Positions 12,470 through 22,922 of a stretch of 64,000 bases of DNA are shown in pieces. Positions within the stretch are counted from its first letter, which is position 1. The number at the start of each line of letters is the position of its first letter. The notes beneath the pieces are model-generated. The model was not told the origin of the DNA. It was given only the letters and a program-made list of their open reading frames with translations, and did not search any database. Source of the DNA: Tubulanus polymorphus. Taxonomy: Eukaryota; Nemertea; Palaeonemertea; Tubulaniformes; Tubulanidae. The position numbers were made by a program, and so were the translations under genes. Location of the stretch: NCBI RefSeq assembly GCF_964204645.1, contig NC_134030.1:16127110-16191109 (forward strand), written 5' to 3'.

Positions 12470-13935
12470 TGTATGTCTATTGCAACTTGTTGACTTTGAC
12501 TTGAGACCACATCAGGTGGCCTAGCTCAGTCTGTTTTGGTGGTACATACCTGATAAAAGTCTTATTAGGACCAGAAAGTACTGGCAGTGGACTTTAAACA
12601 TTGATTTTTAATCCATTCTTCGCTTTATTGAAGGATATCAGGGGCGGATCCAGGGGGATGGGTAGACAGTATTGGAAGGAAATTTAAGGGCACGTTTCTT
12701 ATCTTAGGGCACACTCAGTATCCAGGTCAATGCGAGCGCCAAAGGCGCGAAGTCTTTCGAGGGGGGTTTGGGGACCCTCACCCAGAAAACTTTGAAAATA
12801 TGGTACCATTTAGGCCTAAAGGCTTTTAGAGGGCATCCAGAATAAACGAATCCAAGACAAGATTTCAACAGATGCGGATAAAAAATGAAGCTGGCGAACC
12901 CATGAAAGAATGGTTGTCGCCACAAGATCAACAATGAATTTCACAGAAGACACCCATGAAAAACACTGGCATTGTTTTTTATATTTTCCCTAGTGCCCCT
13001 ATAATCTTTAAAAGTGCAATTATACAGAATACGGCTAAGTGCCCCTTCATTGTTAACAATCGGCAAAAATTGCCTCGTCTTCACATTTATCCGTATGTCG
13101 TGTGCCGTATTCCAAACCAAAAGTGCCCCTAAAATTTTAAAAATTAGGCAAAAGAAGGGCCTTTTTTCTTCAGCATTCACTGCGAATTAAAGCCTGAGCG
13201 TGCCCCTTGAAAAGGCAAAGTGACCTTTTCATCAACATTCTCCGCGTATTGTGCCCTCTTCTAAAGTACGAGTGCCCCTTTAGCCCTCCCTGAAAAGGCA
13301 AGGACAAGATGCCCTCATCTAAAGCATGAGTGCCCCTAGAAAAAGGAAAGTGCCCTTTCTGATTTATCATGATTAAAGGCCTAATTTCAAATATGATTAT
13401 CTCTCATCACTTTCTCAGCAGCAGTATTTACTGATTAATTTTATAATTATGCCCGGATTCAGGACACAAAATTAGCGGTTACTTAAATAATGCCGTCAAA
13501 AATATCGCCGGTGAAATTTCGAAGGGCACTTAAAAATTATAGACCGTATTGGGCAATACGGCTTATACGGTCTGGATCTGCCCGTGGATATCCAAAAAGT
13601 CTTCATTGAAAGGGGTTCATGAGAGAAAAGAGACTCCATGATTTTAAAGTTTAGAAATGTTTCCATGCCTACCAACTGAAGTTTGGTGTGTAGGCATGGA
13701 AACATATTGTTAAACTTTCAAATCATGGTCATGGAGTCAATTTTCTCTTTTTAACCCCTTTCAGTGAAGACGTTTTGCATATCCTTCAATAAAGTGAAGA
13801 ATGGATTAAAAATCAATGTTTTAGGTCCAGTGCCAGTATTCTTGTCCTAATAAGACTTGTTTCAGGTATGGACCACCAAAACTGACTGAGCTAAGCCACC
13901 TGATATGCTCTCAAGTCGAGTTGAAATAGACATTA
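12470..13935. mobile_element. Foldback element (family 1), split by a hAT-like insertion
   Basis: The left arm (about 12470-12639) and right arm (about 13586-13935) are inverted copies, running from TGTCTATT through CTTGAGA...CACATCAGGTGG to TCCATTCTTC and GAAGGATATC. The right half also contains an inner palindrome around TTTCCATGCCTACCAACTG. A near-complete relative lies at 15010-15420, which lacks the insertion and shows the undisturbed junction. Confidence 0.75.
12640..13585. mobile_element. Non-autonomous hAT-like element (946 bp)
   Basis: It is inserted into the foldback element and flanked by GGATATC on both sides (12633-12639 and 13586-13592). The ends are imperfect inverted repeats: AGGGGCGGATCCAG at the left and CTGGATCTGCCCGT at the right, typical of hAT termini as I recall them. 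The interior has many scattered GTGCCCCT motifs and no transposase. hAT elements normally give 8-bp duplications; I can see 7 matching bases. Confidence 0.65.
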
Positions 13936-14159
13936 GTCTGAATACCAGTCGTTACGGTTCCCTACAACGACGGCTAGGTACTAGACTACACAACAGTGAA
14001 CTCCAGTCCATCATCAGTTTTTTGGTTGGAGCATAGAACTATGGTTGGAGGTGGATATTTTGCCAATGCGGCGGTAGTATTTTAGTAAACGATATTTTGC
14101 CAATGGCTAAATATAATAAGATATAGGCCTACTAATAAGATATACGACGTAAAATATAA

Positions 14160-14275
14160 TCTATGTTAGGGTTAGGGTTTTAATAGGGTTACAGGGTCCA
14201 GGTTAGGGTGAGGTTTTTATTAGGATTGTGTTTTACCCCTAGGGATAGGGTTAGGGTAAGGTGAGGCTATATGTT
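14160..14275 (+). repeat. Degenerate TTAGGG-like stretch
   Basis: Several GGGTTAGGGTTT-like and TTAGGGT-like words are interspersed with unrelated bases. It resembles interstitial telomere-type sequence but is not a clean array. Confidence 0.4.
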
Positions 14276-14334
14276 GTCAAAACTTACAGCTGGATTGCGA
14301 AAACCTCGGTGGGTCTACTGTCTGTCACACATGC

Positions 14335-14808
14335 TCTTCGTGCGACGTTTTGGTCCGTAATTTCGTTAATAATCGGTTGATCTGTAAATATTATGCATCA
14401 ATTTGTTCAGTAAGGAATTTGCATTCAGAAATAAATCATGAACTGGCAGAAATTTGTTTGTGTTTTCTTCTATCAGCGATAGTTTACCTAGCATACGCTC
14501 GCGTAATGCTGAAAAACGGCTATTATGGCCCGTCACGAGGCGCCACCTACTGTATTTTGATATGCTAATGAGCAGGTGATGACGTCACTGTAACGTTTCC
14601 GAGCGTCCGCGGAGAGGATCTTTCAGCATTACGCGATTGTATGCTGAGTAAACTATCGCTCATAAATGAAAACAAAAACAACTTAAGTGAAAATTGTTGT
14701 TTATTTCTGAATGCAAATTCCTCACTGAACAAATTGATGCATAATAAAGGTAGATAAACCGATTATTAACGAAATTACGGACCAAAACGTCGCACGGAGA
14801 GTAGGTGT
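14335..14808. mobile_element. Long palindromic MITE (family 2)
   Basis: The left arm begins TGCGACGTTTTGGTCCGTAA and the right arm ends with its inverse. The arms are about 190 bp and pair almost throughout, including TAATCGGTT, TGCATCAATTTGTTCAGT and TTTCAGCATTACGCG. The ~95-bp centre is not self-complementary. No coding capacity, so it is a foldback or MITE-type element. Confidence 0.8.
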
Positions 14809-15009
14809 CACAGCCAGTAGTGCCAGTGGGAATACGTTACGCTTGCAATTTGCTGGTCCGGGTTTGAATCCTGCTCATGTTCATATTTTCTCTAGGTAGC
14901 TCTGTTCTCCACACTTTCCTTCAATTTTCTAAGTCGTCCACCTCAGTGCGCATGCGCAGCGTCAATCGGCCAATCAGAACGAGCCATTGGAGAAATATCA
15001 CCTGCCCTA

Positions 15010-15420
15010 TTTAAAATCTTGACTTGAGAGTACATCAGGTGGCCTAGTTCATTCAGTTTTGGTAAAGGTCTTGGTAAAAACTTTGACCTGATAAAGGTCT
15101 TATTAGAACCAGAAAGGACTGGCAGTTGACCTAAAACATCGAGTTTAAATCCACCCTTCACTTTATTGAAGGATATCCAAAAATGTGTGCGTTGAAAGGG
15201 GTTAAAAAGAGGAAAGAGACTCCATGATGTGAAAGTTTAACAATATGTTTCCATGCCTACCAACTGAAGTTTGGTATATAGGCATGGAAACGTTCGAGTC
15301 AATTTTCTCTTTTCAAACCCATTCAATGAAGACTTTTTTATATCCTTCAATACAGTTCAAAATGGATTAAAAATCATATGTTTTAGGTCAACTGCCAGTC
15401 CTTTCTGGTCCTAATAAAGC
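15010..15420. mobile_element. Foldback element (family 1), uninterrupted copy
   Basis: Related to the element at 12470-13935. The arms run from CTTGACTTGAGAGTACATC through TTATTGAAGGATATCC to the central palindrome TCCATGCCTACCAACTG and back. It confirms the empty-site sequence of the hAT-like insertion. Confidence 0.8.
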
Positions 15421-15529
15421 CGGTTCATGCCGACAAACTGGCATATGACAAAAAATCTTTCAAAGAGTTATTTGGCTACAAACTTTGCGTTGTTTACTGA
15501 CATACTGACAAACCGACATACTCATAGCC

Positions 15530-16125
15530 CCTCGATCCAGCCACAGGTAATCCAGGGGAAAACCCTGTCCCTCGATCCTAGCAATATTTTACAAGGGTAA
15601 TCCACGCGACACACAGTTCCTCGATCCCAGCCACTTTATATAAGGGTAATCCACGCGCCACGCAGCCCCTTGATCCCAGCCACTTTGTATAAGGGTAATC
15701 CACGCACCACACAGCCCCTCGATCCCAGCCACTTTGTATAAGGGTAATCCACGCGTCACACAGCACCTCGATCCCAGCCACTTTATATAAGGGTAATCCA
15801 CGCGTCACACAGCATCTCGATCCCAGCCACTTTATATAAGGGTAATCCACGCGTCACACAGCACCCCGATCCCAGCCACTTTATATAAGGGTAATCCACG
15901 CGACACACAGCACCTCGATCCCAGCCACTTTGTATAAGGGTAATCCACGCATCACACAGCATCTCGATCCCAGCCACTTTATATAAGGGTAATCCACGCG
16001 TCACACAGCACCCCGATCCCAGCCACTTTATATAAGGGTAATCCACGCGACACACAGCACCTCGATCCCAGCCACTTTGTATAAGGGTAATCCACTCGAC
16101 ACACAGCACCTCGATCCCAGTTTCG
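15530..16125. repeat. 49-bp minisatellite, about 12 copies
   Basis: Unit is CTCGATCCCAGCCACTTTAT followed by ATAAGGGTAATCCACGCG and an ACACAGC-type tail. Copies are 90% or more alike. As 49 is not a multiple of 3, overlapping frames stay open on the minus strand and encode repeated DYPYIKWLGS-type peptides. These are not regarded as genes. Confidence 0.95.
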
Positions 16126-16178
16126 CAATGTGATTAGCTTTGCTCAGGCATTTCTCCCCTTTCGACAGTTCTGCAATC

Positions 16179-17290
16179 TCATTGGACAAGTACTGATATT
16201 ACACACCTTGACGAAAAATCCCGTCGAAGGTATCTTCTACGAGTCTTCTTCAAGTCGATTTCTTGCTGAAGCATATTATTTATCCAGACAGCCATAGTCG
16301 CTGTGGTGAGCTCTAAGCATGGAATTAAGGCTTTTTTTAACAACCAGGGCGACTCTTGATTTGCCAAGGAGCAGCGAACAGGCTATCAGGCCTTCAGTAT
16401 CAACAAGCCTCAGATACGATGCGGTGCCCTAACCGATAACACAAGCATCTGAAAAATGATACAGAACATGATGCTACAAAGGCTGCTCAGTTTCAGATTC
16501 TTGGAGCTAGGATTGTATTCAACAAAGAAACATCCAACCACTGTTTCCAGGCAGCGGACTCTGATTCGGGTACAGGTGAGTCCCAGCCTATCTTCACTTC
16601 GCATAAGCTTAACCGGTGTAAGATGAGCTTCGCTGGAAGTATATTGGCGAGATGAACCGCATTGGGGTAACATGATGCCACCACTGAAAGTAGCACTCGA
16701 CGTGACATGGTCTGACTCTTAATGCTGACCTTGAAACTGAAGCTGTCATCACTTGGCATTCAGGGTTACTCATGTCTGTTGGGTTCATCTCATGAGCATG
16801 GTCGTTCTCCGATAGTGCCCATGATGGAGATATCTTTACACTGATTCAAGTTGAACCCTCTGTGTTGGCATAAACTCTTCAACTCAAACGTAAGACTGAC
16901 AGATTTTGCCGGGTCAGCAGGACACTTCAAGCATTCATTGACGACTTATGTTTCATACCACTTCGTAGGCGAAATCATCAGCATTATCGATAGCCGTTTG
17001 AGGCAAGGGCATGTTTGCGTAGCTTGGTGATGAGACAGCTCCAAATAGGTGAACAGTTATATGGTAGCACCCGGGTTCTTTTGTCACATTGGTCCACCAC
17101 AAGAAACGTAGGCAGTCACGATCTTTTGGTGCCACCCTAACTTGAAAGAACATCCTTTCTATATCAGCTTTCAGTGGTACTTCACCCTCACAAAACCGAT
17201 GCTGTATACAAACAAGAATTTTCATAAGGTTGGGCCCTTGTAACAGTTCGAAGTTCAACGACACTCCGTTGAACTACGCTGAGGCATCGA
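16179..17290 (-). pseudogene. BEL/Pao retrotransposon pol remnant
   Basis: Read on the minus strand, 17264-16953 contains LLQGPNLMKIL, DIERMFFQVRV, DRDCLRFLWW and HLFGAVSSPSYAN, the reverse transcriptase blocks of BEL/Pao elements. Further on, 16759-16493 has the linker region (SIKSQTMSRRVLLSVVAS; ILPAKLIL; GWDSPVPE). Then 16367-16179 has the start of RNase H (IPCLELTTATMAV). The three blocks are in family order but in different frames with stops. The catalytic Tyr-x-Asp-Asp motif is replaced or lost (DNADDFAY remains near it). No LTR, protease or integrase was found. Confidence 0.8.
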
Positions 17291-17299
17291 AAACGACAT

Positions 17300-18399
17300 G
17301 AACCTTGTGTGGTTTCATCGGGTGACAGACACTGTGATGGTGTAGATACCATACGCGGCCGTTGGTTATTACGCTATCTGGGGGTACCAGTTTGGCGTAA
17401 CCTGACTTGATTACCATCGACATAAGTTCGGTAGTGATCACGGAATGCTTAGTTTCCTACGTTAGCCTTCTAAACGCACAGGGGGTAACTAAAGTTATTC
17501 GGCAGTTTAACTAAGTTCAATGCGAAAGGCAAGTCAATGGTTGTCTTGGAGCACAATCGAATTACAATACTAATGAATCTCTTGTTTTTCTGCGAAAACT
17601 CTTGCCTCTCATCTTTGATTCGCTTGGAAAAGTCCAGTTAAATCGACCTTTTCAACATCTTACTGATTTCCTTGAGTGATTCGCGGGCTCCTCTCCTTCT
17701 GGCCGTCCATCGGTAGGGGAGCAGGCCGGCGATCCCTCATGGGATTCTCATAAGAAATCCAGCCATCCACCTCCCGTCACTCTCGCGACTACGGTACTAG
17801 ATACCAGTAGTAAACAGAGCCAGTGCCCAAGTCTGTGCCGCTCTCGTCTCCGGCTCCGGTTGCCCATGCATCGTCTGATATCGTGTCAAGTTGCCCAGCC
17901 GGGCCAAGAGCTTGCTCGCCCGTTCATCGCTCCCCTGGAGCATGTCGTAGGAGACATCGCCGTTTTCTTCGACCTCATCCAGCTCCTCGAGGTCAAGATC
18001 CTCAAGTAGGAGCGTCTTCAATGTCCTTACAGGAGCCGTCGCAGGAGCTCCTTGTCCCCTGAGCAGAGTCGGCAAAGGGTCGCCTCAACCCGACTGGCTC
18101 TGGAGCCCCTCGCTCTCTGTCTTCCGAGTCAGAGAACTCCAGTCCCAGGGATGTAACCCACGCGGATCCTGACCGCAAGGATTTCGACGAATTTTCTTGG
18201 ACGCAGGTCCCATCATGCATCCGGGTTCCAGGGAGTCGTCGCCTTGGATTCCACCATCCGAATTGACCACTTCCTGTTCACCATTAACGTTTGACCGACC
18301 GCCTTCGGGCTCGTTCGCTACCAGGTTCAACTTTTCAGCACCGGCGGATAGTCCGTTCTACACGTTCATTCAAAAGGTTTTATGCAAACATGGCGCCAC
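17300..18399. other. GC-richer flank with broken acidic ORFs, function unknown
   Basis: The stretch 18330-17797 on the minus strand has acidic, low-complexity open frames (LLLEDLDLEELDEVEENGD; SKKIRRNPCG) in three phases, which looks like one decayed reading frame broken by indels. It could be the gag-like part of a retroelement, but no zinc knuckle or family motif is visible. The AT-rich element A begins at its edge. Confidence 0.3.
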
Positions 18400-18809
18400 A
18401 GTAATAGGGGTTTAGTTGTTCTAAGCCAAAGGTCGAACGGTCGAGCTCATTAAAAAACAAATATTAAAAGTAATTTAAAACTATAATATATTTTCATAGC
18501 CGTGTGCATTTTCTATTATAACTAAATATTTATTCTAAGATATTAATAATTTAAATTTTAAATGCATATTGTATTAAATCAATTGGTCGCTCCGCTTCGC
18601 TACCGCTCCACTCCGCGACCAATGGATTTATTTACAATACACAAATTCATATAATCAAATATATTCAAATAATAATAATTATTCTATTATTCAACTGAAA
18701 TACACACGGCTATGAAAATATATTATAGTTTTAAATTACTTTTAATATTTATTTTTTAATGAGCTCGACCATTCAACCTTTAACCTGAACCAACTAAACC
18801 CCTATTACT
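18400..18809. repeat. Palindromic terminus of copy A (410 bp)
   Basis: The left arm starts AGTAATAGGGGTTTAGTTG and the right arm ends with the inverse, ...AACCCCTATTACT. Arms of about 110 bp pair closely (GAGCTC..., TATAATATATTTTCATAGCCG). The middle has its own hairpin at 18584-18622 (GGTCGC...GCGACC). Host-type sequence precedes 18400 directly. The next bases, TTAAAATATTCAT, are shared by the C and B termini. Confidence 0.88.
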
Positions 18810-19016
18810 CTTAAAATATTCATATACATGAATAACATTTAAATTGACAGATTATTCAATATAAAAGTATATATTTACAACATTATTTCAATATTCATAT
18901 TTGTATGAGTTAGATGTTTAAACATTAAAAGTGTTAGTAAAGTGTGATTGAAATAATACATGATATAAATCATTGAACTTCTAAAATCAATTTAGTAAAA
19001 AAAATATGTATAATAA

Positions 19017-19665
19017 ATGGAATCAGAACAACCACAAACTATAAATATTACAAATAACACTGGCGTTATTAATATATACTACAAGAAGTGTTCTAAATGT
19101 GAATTAGATAAATTAGCTTTAACAGAATTTAGTAAGCGTAAGATTAGCAAAGATGGTTTTCAATATTGCTGTAAAACTTGTACTAAACTATATACCAAAC
19201 AATACCGAGAAGATAATAGAGAATCTTATAATGATTATATGACAGAATATATGAGAGAAAAATATCAAACAGATCTTAATTTTAGATTGAAACAATGCTT
19301 AAGATCTAGATTAACACAATTATTCAACAAAGAAACACATTCAGAAACACTATCTAATTTATTAGGTTGTTCAGATGAATTTTTCATTTCATGGATAATA
19401 TATCAATTCGATGATAAAATGAATATAGATAATTATGGTGAATACTTTCATATTGATCATGTGTTGCCGATTTCTAAATTTAACATGAATGATGAATACA
19501 ATAAAAAACTTATTTGGAGTTGGAAAAATTTAAGGCCTTTAGAAAAGAAGGAAAATTAAATCTAATAAACTAGATATACAGTTATATTTAGATCAACTGG
19601 ATAAAGCAAAGACATTTGTTGAATTATGGAACTCAACGCATAATGAAGAATACGTTGAAGCTTAA
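19017..19665 (+). CDS. HNH endonuclease (copy A), frameshifted near the end
   Basis: The first 180 residues are open. Two zinc-type Cys pairs lie at residues 25/28 (CSKC) and 53/56 (CKTC), followed by a helical middle and an HNH core: HIDHVLPISKF at 145-155 and NLRPLEKKEN at 171-180. Such proteins nick or cut DNA, as in homing-type endonucleases of large DNA viruses. A five-base deletion relative to copy B just after residue 180 ends the frame early; the remaining ~35 codons (VELWNSTH region) are still readable to 19665. The catalytic core is complete, so this truncated form could still fold. It is the first gene inside the terminus. Confidence 0.75.
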
Positions 19666-19675
19666 GCGCTTAGAA

Positions 19676-20870
19676 AACCGGTTACTCTCGATCTATGTCA
19701 AACCGCCTATATGCAATTGTATTAGGTTGTTTACAAAAACATCTGTCGCACGTTAATTGTATTAGGTTGTTTACAAAAACATCTGTCGCACGTTATATTC
19801 AGTTGAATAGGGTGTATCTCATTTGAATATTGATCGAATGTGCTATTTCAGTTGAAAAGGATTAATCAATAACATTACAAAGACACATCTGTTGCAGCGA
19901 CAGTGTTTAGCTAGTGAATAACTGGCAGTTATAAACGCGCGGCACATAAGCATAGGAACGCATAGGATATTCTCTCTATAAACACAATTTTAGAAGTTTA
20001 CAGTTATAAATGTAAGTACTGTTTTTGTTGTTATTAAGGCGTTGGGAAACGTTAAACATGTAAAACTTATCCTGGTAAGATGCGCCACGAGTGGCTATGT
20101 AGTGCTGTAATTAATATTTTACAACCACAACTTCAAGTTAGTTTTATTCTACGTTAGATATTTATCTTTTAGATAACAAAATGAAGGCCATTGAATCAAG
20201 AAAGTGAAGATAGATGGATGTGGAATCAGAAATTATGGATATTTCAACTCATGAGACTGTAGCCGTTTAGCCATACTGTATAGGCTTCCAATGCATTACG
20301 TTTGGCGGAATTTCAATTGCGTCATTAAGCTGTTGTTAATGACACACAGTGACAGATGTTGTATTATACTTTATTGATTCCTGCATTCCACGCATACCTT
20401 ACCGCTCGGCTGCCGAGCGGCTTGGAATGTGGAAATCGATAATGATTGTAGAATGAAATATATGTGTTTATGAAATAGTATTTCCACCAGTCGTTTCTTT
20501 GAATTTATTTTCAGTTTTAGGATTTATTATCGAGAATCCGAAATGACTTATCTGGACAGTTATAGTTACTGCTCCTAATAGATAGACAATAGTAGTGAGA
20601 TGGGGCCGTACGGCACCCACATGGTGATATTAAATCCTAATTTAAATAAAAAGTATTTAAAAAACAATAACTTCAACTAACTAGTGAATTCTATTATATT
20701 TTTAATACTTTCTTTTCAAAAGAGAATACTTTATATTTTGAATAGATTCAAATACGAATTCTTTAATTTCAAATAGCTAGTATCAGTAGTCAATACTAGA
20801 ATTCTTTAACTTTAACTATCTAGTATCAGAATACTTATAATATTTTTCTTATTAAATTTCTCTAATATAA
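19676..20870 (+). promoter_or_regulatory. Conserved leader region with a probable 5'-UTR intron (copy A)
   Basis: About 1.2 kb without genes, less AT-rich than the rest and conserved in copy B (60821-61950). A GTAAGT donor at 20011-20016 follows a TATAAAC-type word near 19978 by about 35 bp. A TTTATTTTCAG acceptor ends at 20514, giving a 504-nt intron-like segment. The block right after the acceptor (20531-20602) is one of the best conserved noncoding stretches. A 44-bp tandem duplication lies at about 19713-19796. I infer a promoter with a spliced untranslated leader for the integrase gene block. Confidence 0.5.
20531..20602 (+). promoter_or_regulatory. 72-nt conserved noncoding block (copy A)
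   Basis: The block runs from CGAGAATCCGAAATGACTTA to AGTAGTGAGAT. It recurs at 61060-61130 (inverted, copy B) and 63535-63600 (fragment D), in all cases near the small basic membrane-protein gene. It contains no sustained frame, so it is likely untranslated leader or a regulatory element. Confidence 0.6.
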
Positions 20871-21472
20871 ATGTCAAAGAAATCGAGTAAGAATAGTATT
20901 GATATTGAAAAACATTAGATGATTTGGGCATAAGTGATAATAAAGATACAGTTGTCTCTAATTCTATTCAAGTTAATAACAATATTGATTATGAATACTA
21001 TTTATATTGTAAGCATCATCTTCAATTATTAATTGCTGGCGGGAAATCTAAGGATTTCTTGGGAAAAATTTTAACTTATCAAGAACTAGATGCTATGAAA
21101 CCCGATAAAGTAATAAAATATTTTAAGATTTATGAAGAGGCAAGATTGGCCCGAATAGATGATTCTATTTCAGATGGTATTGTCAAATGTTATTCTAAGT
21201 TATGTAACCAGTTAATACCAATTGATGATGAAAATAAATTATATAGTGATTTGAAAACTGACTACTTAGTTATGACTGAATTACAAAAATGGGTTGGTTA
21301 TGCTTCATTCCAATTAGGATCGGTTATGACATTAATTTCTACTGGCGTCATAACATTTTCGAATATCAAACCTATGGAATATAAATCAGGTAAGAACGAA
21401 ACAGATGTACTACAACCAAACAGTGAAACAGAAAATGAATCAGAACAAAAATTAACTAAAATAAATGAGTGA
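20871..21472 (+). CDS. Conserved element protein of ~200 aa (copy A), one frameshift
   Basis: Not recognised as a named family. The ATG at 20871 matches the start of the copy B gene, but an A-run near 20910 has lost one base, shifting the frame; the rest is open from about 20920 to 21472. It carries a conserved YYLYCKHHLQLLI segment, KPDKVIKYFKIY, and near the C-terminus a hydrophobic stretch (SFQLGSVMTLISTGVITF), possibly one membrane segment. The tail is charged. It overlaps the next gene by eight bases, suggesting co-transcription with the integrase block. Confidence 0.65.
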
Positions 21473-21776
21473 TGGCGTTAAGAAAAAGCCTAGATCCGAG
21501 AAACAAATTAAATGGGCAAGAGAATTAGGTAAAAGATCTTCAGAATTCAAAAAAGCTACGAAAAAGAAATTAACTGATATAAATGAATCACCTGATATTG
21601 ATTCAAATAATAATCCATCTAATTCTTCTAATGCTGGAAGTAATTATAAATTATATATTACAATTGGATTAGTAACAGTTATTATATTATCTGGTGTAAT
21701 ATATAAATCAAAATTCAAATCTGATGATAAAGATGATTCCAATGACAATAAACCTATTATACCAGAAAATAAGTAA
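21465..21776 (+). CDS. Small basic single-pass membrane protein (copy A)
   Basis: 103 residues. The N-terminus is strongly basic (KKKPRSEKQIKWARELGKRS), then a Ser/Asn-rich linker, one clear membrane segment (LYITIGLVTVIILSGVIY, residues ~67-84) and an acidic tail. Related genes occur at 60216-59854 (copy B) and 63993-63658 (D), so it is a core gene of these elements. Function unknown; a virion or DNA-anchoring membrane protein is a guess. The frame is intact. Confidence 0.75.
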   Translation: MSDGVKKKPRSEKQIKWARELGKRSSEFKKATKKKLTDINESPDIDSNNNPSNSSNAGSNYKLYITIGLVTVIILSGVIYKSKFKSDDKDDSNDNKPIIPENK

Positions 21777-21830
21777 AATGATAAAGTCATTGAAACTAAA
21801 TCTAAATTATTATTAATGGATTAAAATAAG

Positions 21831-22922
21831 ATGAAAAAAGAACAATATTTAAGAGAGTTATATTATAACCTAGAGAGTGAAGTATCATATTCTAACGTTT
21901 CAGAATTATGGAATAAAATTAAATCTGATGAAGAAAATGGTAATATAAAATATAGTGAACTAACATTATGGTTACAAAATCAACCAACATATCAAATCCA
22001 CAAGAAAATGGATAAAACTTATTTAACAAGAAAAGTTATGGTTTCATACATCGATCAACAATGGCAAGCTGATTTAATTGACATGAAGAACTTAGAAGAA
22101 TACAACAAAGGATATTTCTGGATACTGAATGTTATAGACATATTCAGTAGATACGCATGGTCAATTCCAATCAAAAATAAAACTGGAATAGAAGTTACAA
22201 ATGCTTTTAAATCAATATTTAAAGAAGCTATTCCAGATAAGATACAATTTGATGAAGGTAAGGAATTTTATAACAAACATTTCAAGAAACTATTATCTGA
22301 TAACGATGTAGATTATTTTTCAACACACTCAGATAAAAAAGCATCTATTATAGAAAGATTTAATAAAACATTGAAAACTAGAATGTGGAAATATTTTACT
22401 GCTAATGAAACATATAAATATATCGATGTATTAGATGATTTAGTGAAAGGTTATAATAATTCTAAACATAGTTCTATAAATATGAAACCTATACAAGCTA
22501 GAAAAGAAGATAATTCGGAAATAGTTTGGAATAATTTATATGGCGCATTTGTTACACATGATTTCGGTAAACCTAAATTTAAAATTGGACAACACGTTAG
22601 AATATCTAAATATAGAAAAACCTTTTATAAAGGTTATACCCCTAATTTTACCGAAGAAATATTCAAGATTAAAAAGATAATATTAACTAAACCATTTGTT
22701 TATAAATTAGAAGATCTAAAAGATGAAGAAATATTAGGTTATTTTTATGAACAAGAATTATCACTTGTACCAAACCCAGATGAAATAGAATACAAACTAG
22801 AAAAAGTATTGAAAACAAAAACTCTTAAAGGAAAAAAGTATTCTTTGGTGAAATATAAAGGATATGATGATAAATTTAATGAATGGATTTTATCTAGTAA
22901 AATTAAAAGAATAAATGAATAA
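21831..22922 (+). CDS. DDE integrase (rve) with C-terminal chromodomain (copy A), intact
   Basis: 363 residues. The retroviral-type core has D81 (QADLIDM), D141 (QFDEGKEFYN) and E175 (KASIIERFNKT), with the usual FWILNVIDIFSRYAW strand between. Residues ~318-360 form a chromodomain (YSLVKYKGYDDKFNEWIL). This is the arrangement of Polinton/Maverick integrases, which insert element DNA into the genome; the chromodomain may steer it to chromatin marks. No stop or frameshift is seen, unlike copy B. The last eight bases overlap the ATPase start (ATGAATAA), an operon-like coupling. Confidence 0.93.
   Translation: MKKEQYLRELYYNLESEVSYSNVSELWNKIKSDEENGNIKYSELTLWLQNQPTYQIHKKMDKTYLTRKVMVSYIDQQWQADLIDMKNLEEYNKGYFWILNVIDIFSRYAWSIPIKNKTGIEVTNAFKSIFKEAIPDKIQFDEGKEFYNKHFKKLLSDNDVDYFSTHSDKKASIIERFNKTLKTRMWKYFTANETYKYIDVLDDLVKGYNNSKHSSINMKPIQARKEDNSEIVWNNLYGAFVTHDFGKPKFKIGQHVRISKYRKTFYKGYTPNFTEEIFKIKKIILTKPFVYKLEDLKDEEILGYFYEQELSLVPNPDEIEYKLEKVLKTKTLKGKKYSLVKYKGYDDKFNEWILSSKIKRINE

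Noticed and set aside
14160-14275. Interstitial telomere array
   Set aside because: The TTAGGG-like words are scattered and degenerate with no regular period; listed only as a weak repeat.
15578-16109. ORFs with repeated DYPYIKWLGS peptides
   Set aside because: By-products of the 49-bp minisatellite.
15530-16125. CRISPR-like array
   Set aside because: The units are contiguous tandem copies without unique spacers, in a eukaryotic context.
17797-18330. Possible DIRS/Ngaro-type gag
   Set aside because: The acidic segment is suggestive only; no family motif or tyrosine recombinase is nearby, so it was kept as unknown.
18584-18622. Independent hairpin terminator inside the copy A terminus
   Set aside because: It is the central part of the larger 410-bp palindrome, with no gene end beside it.
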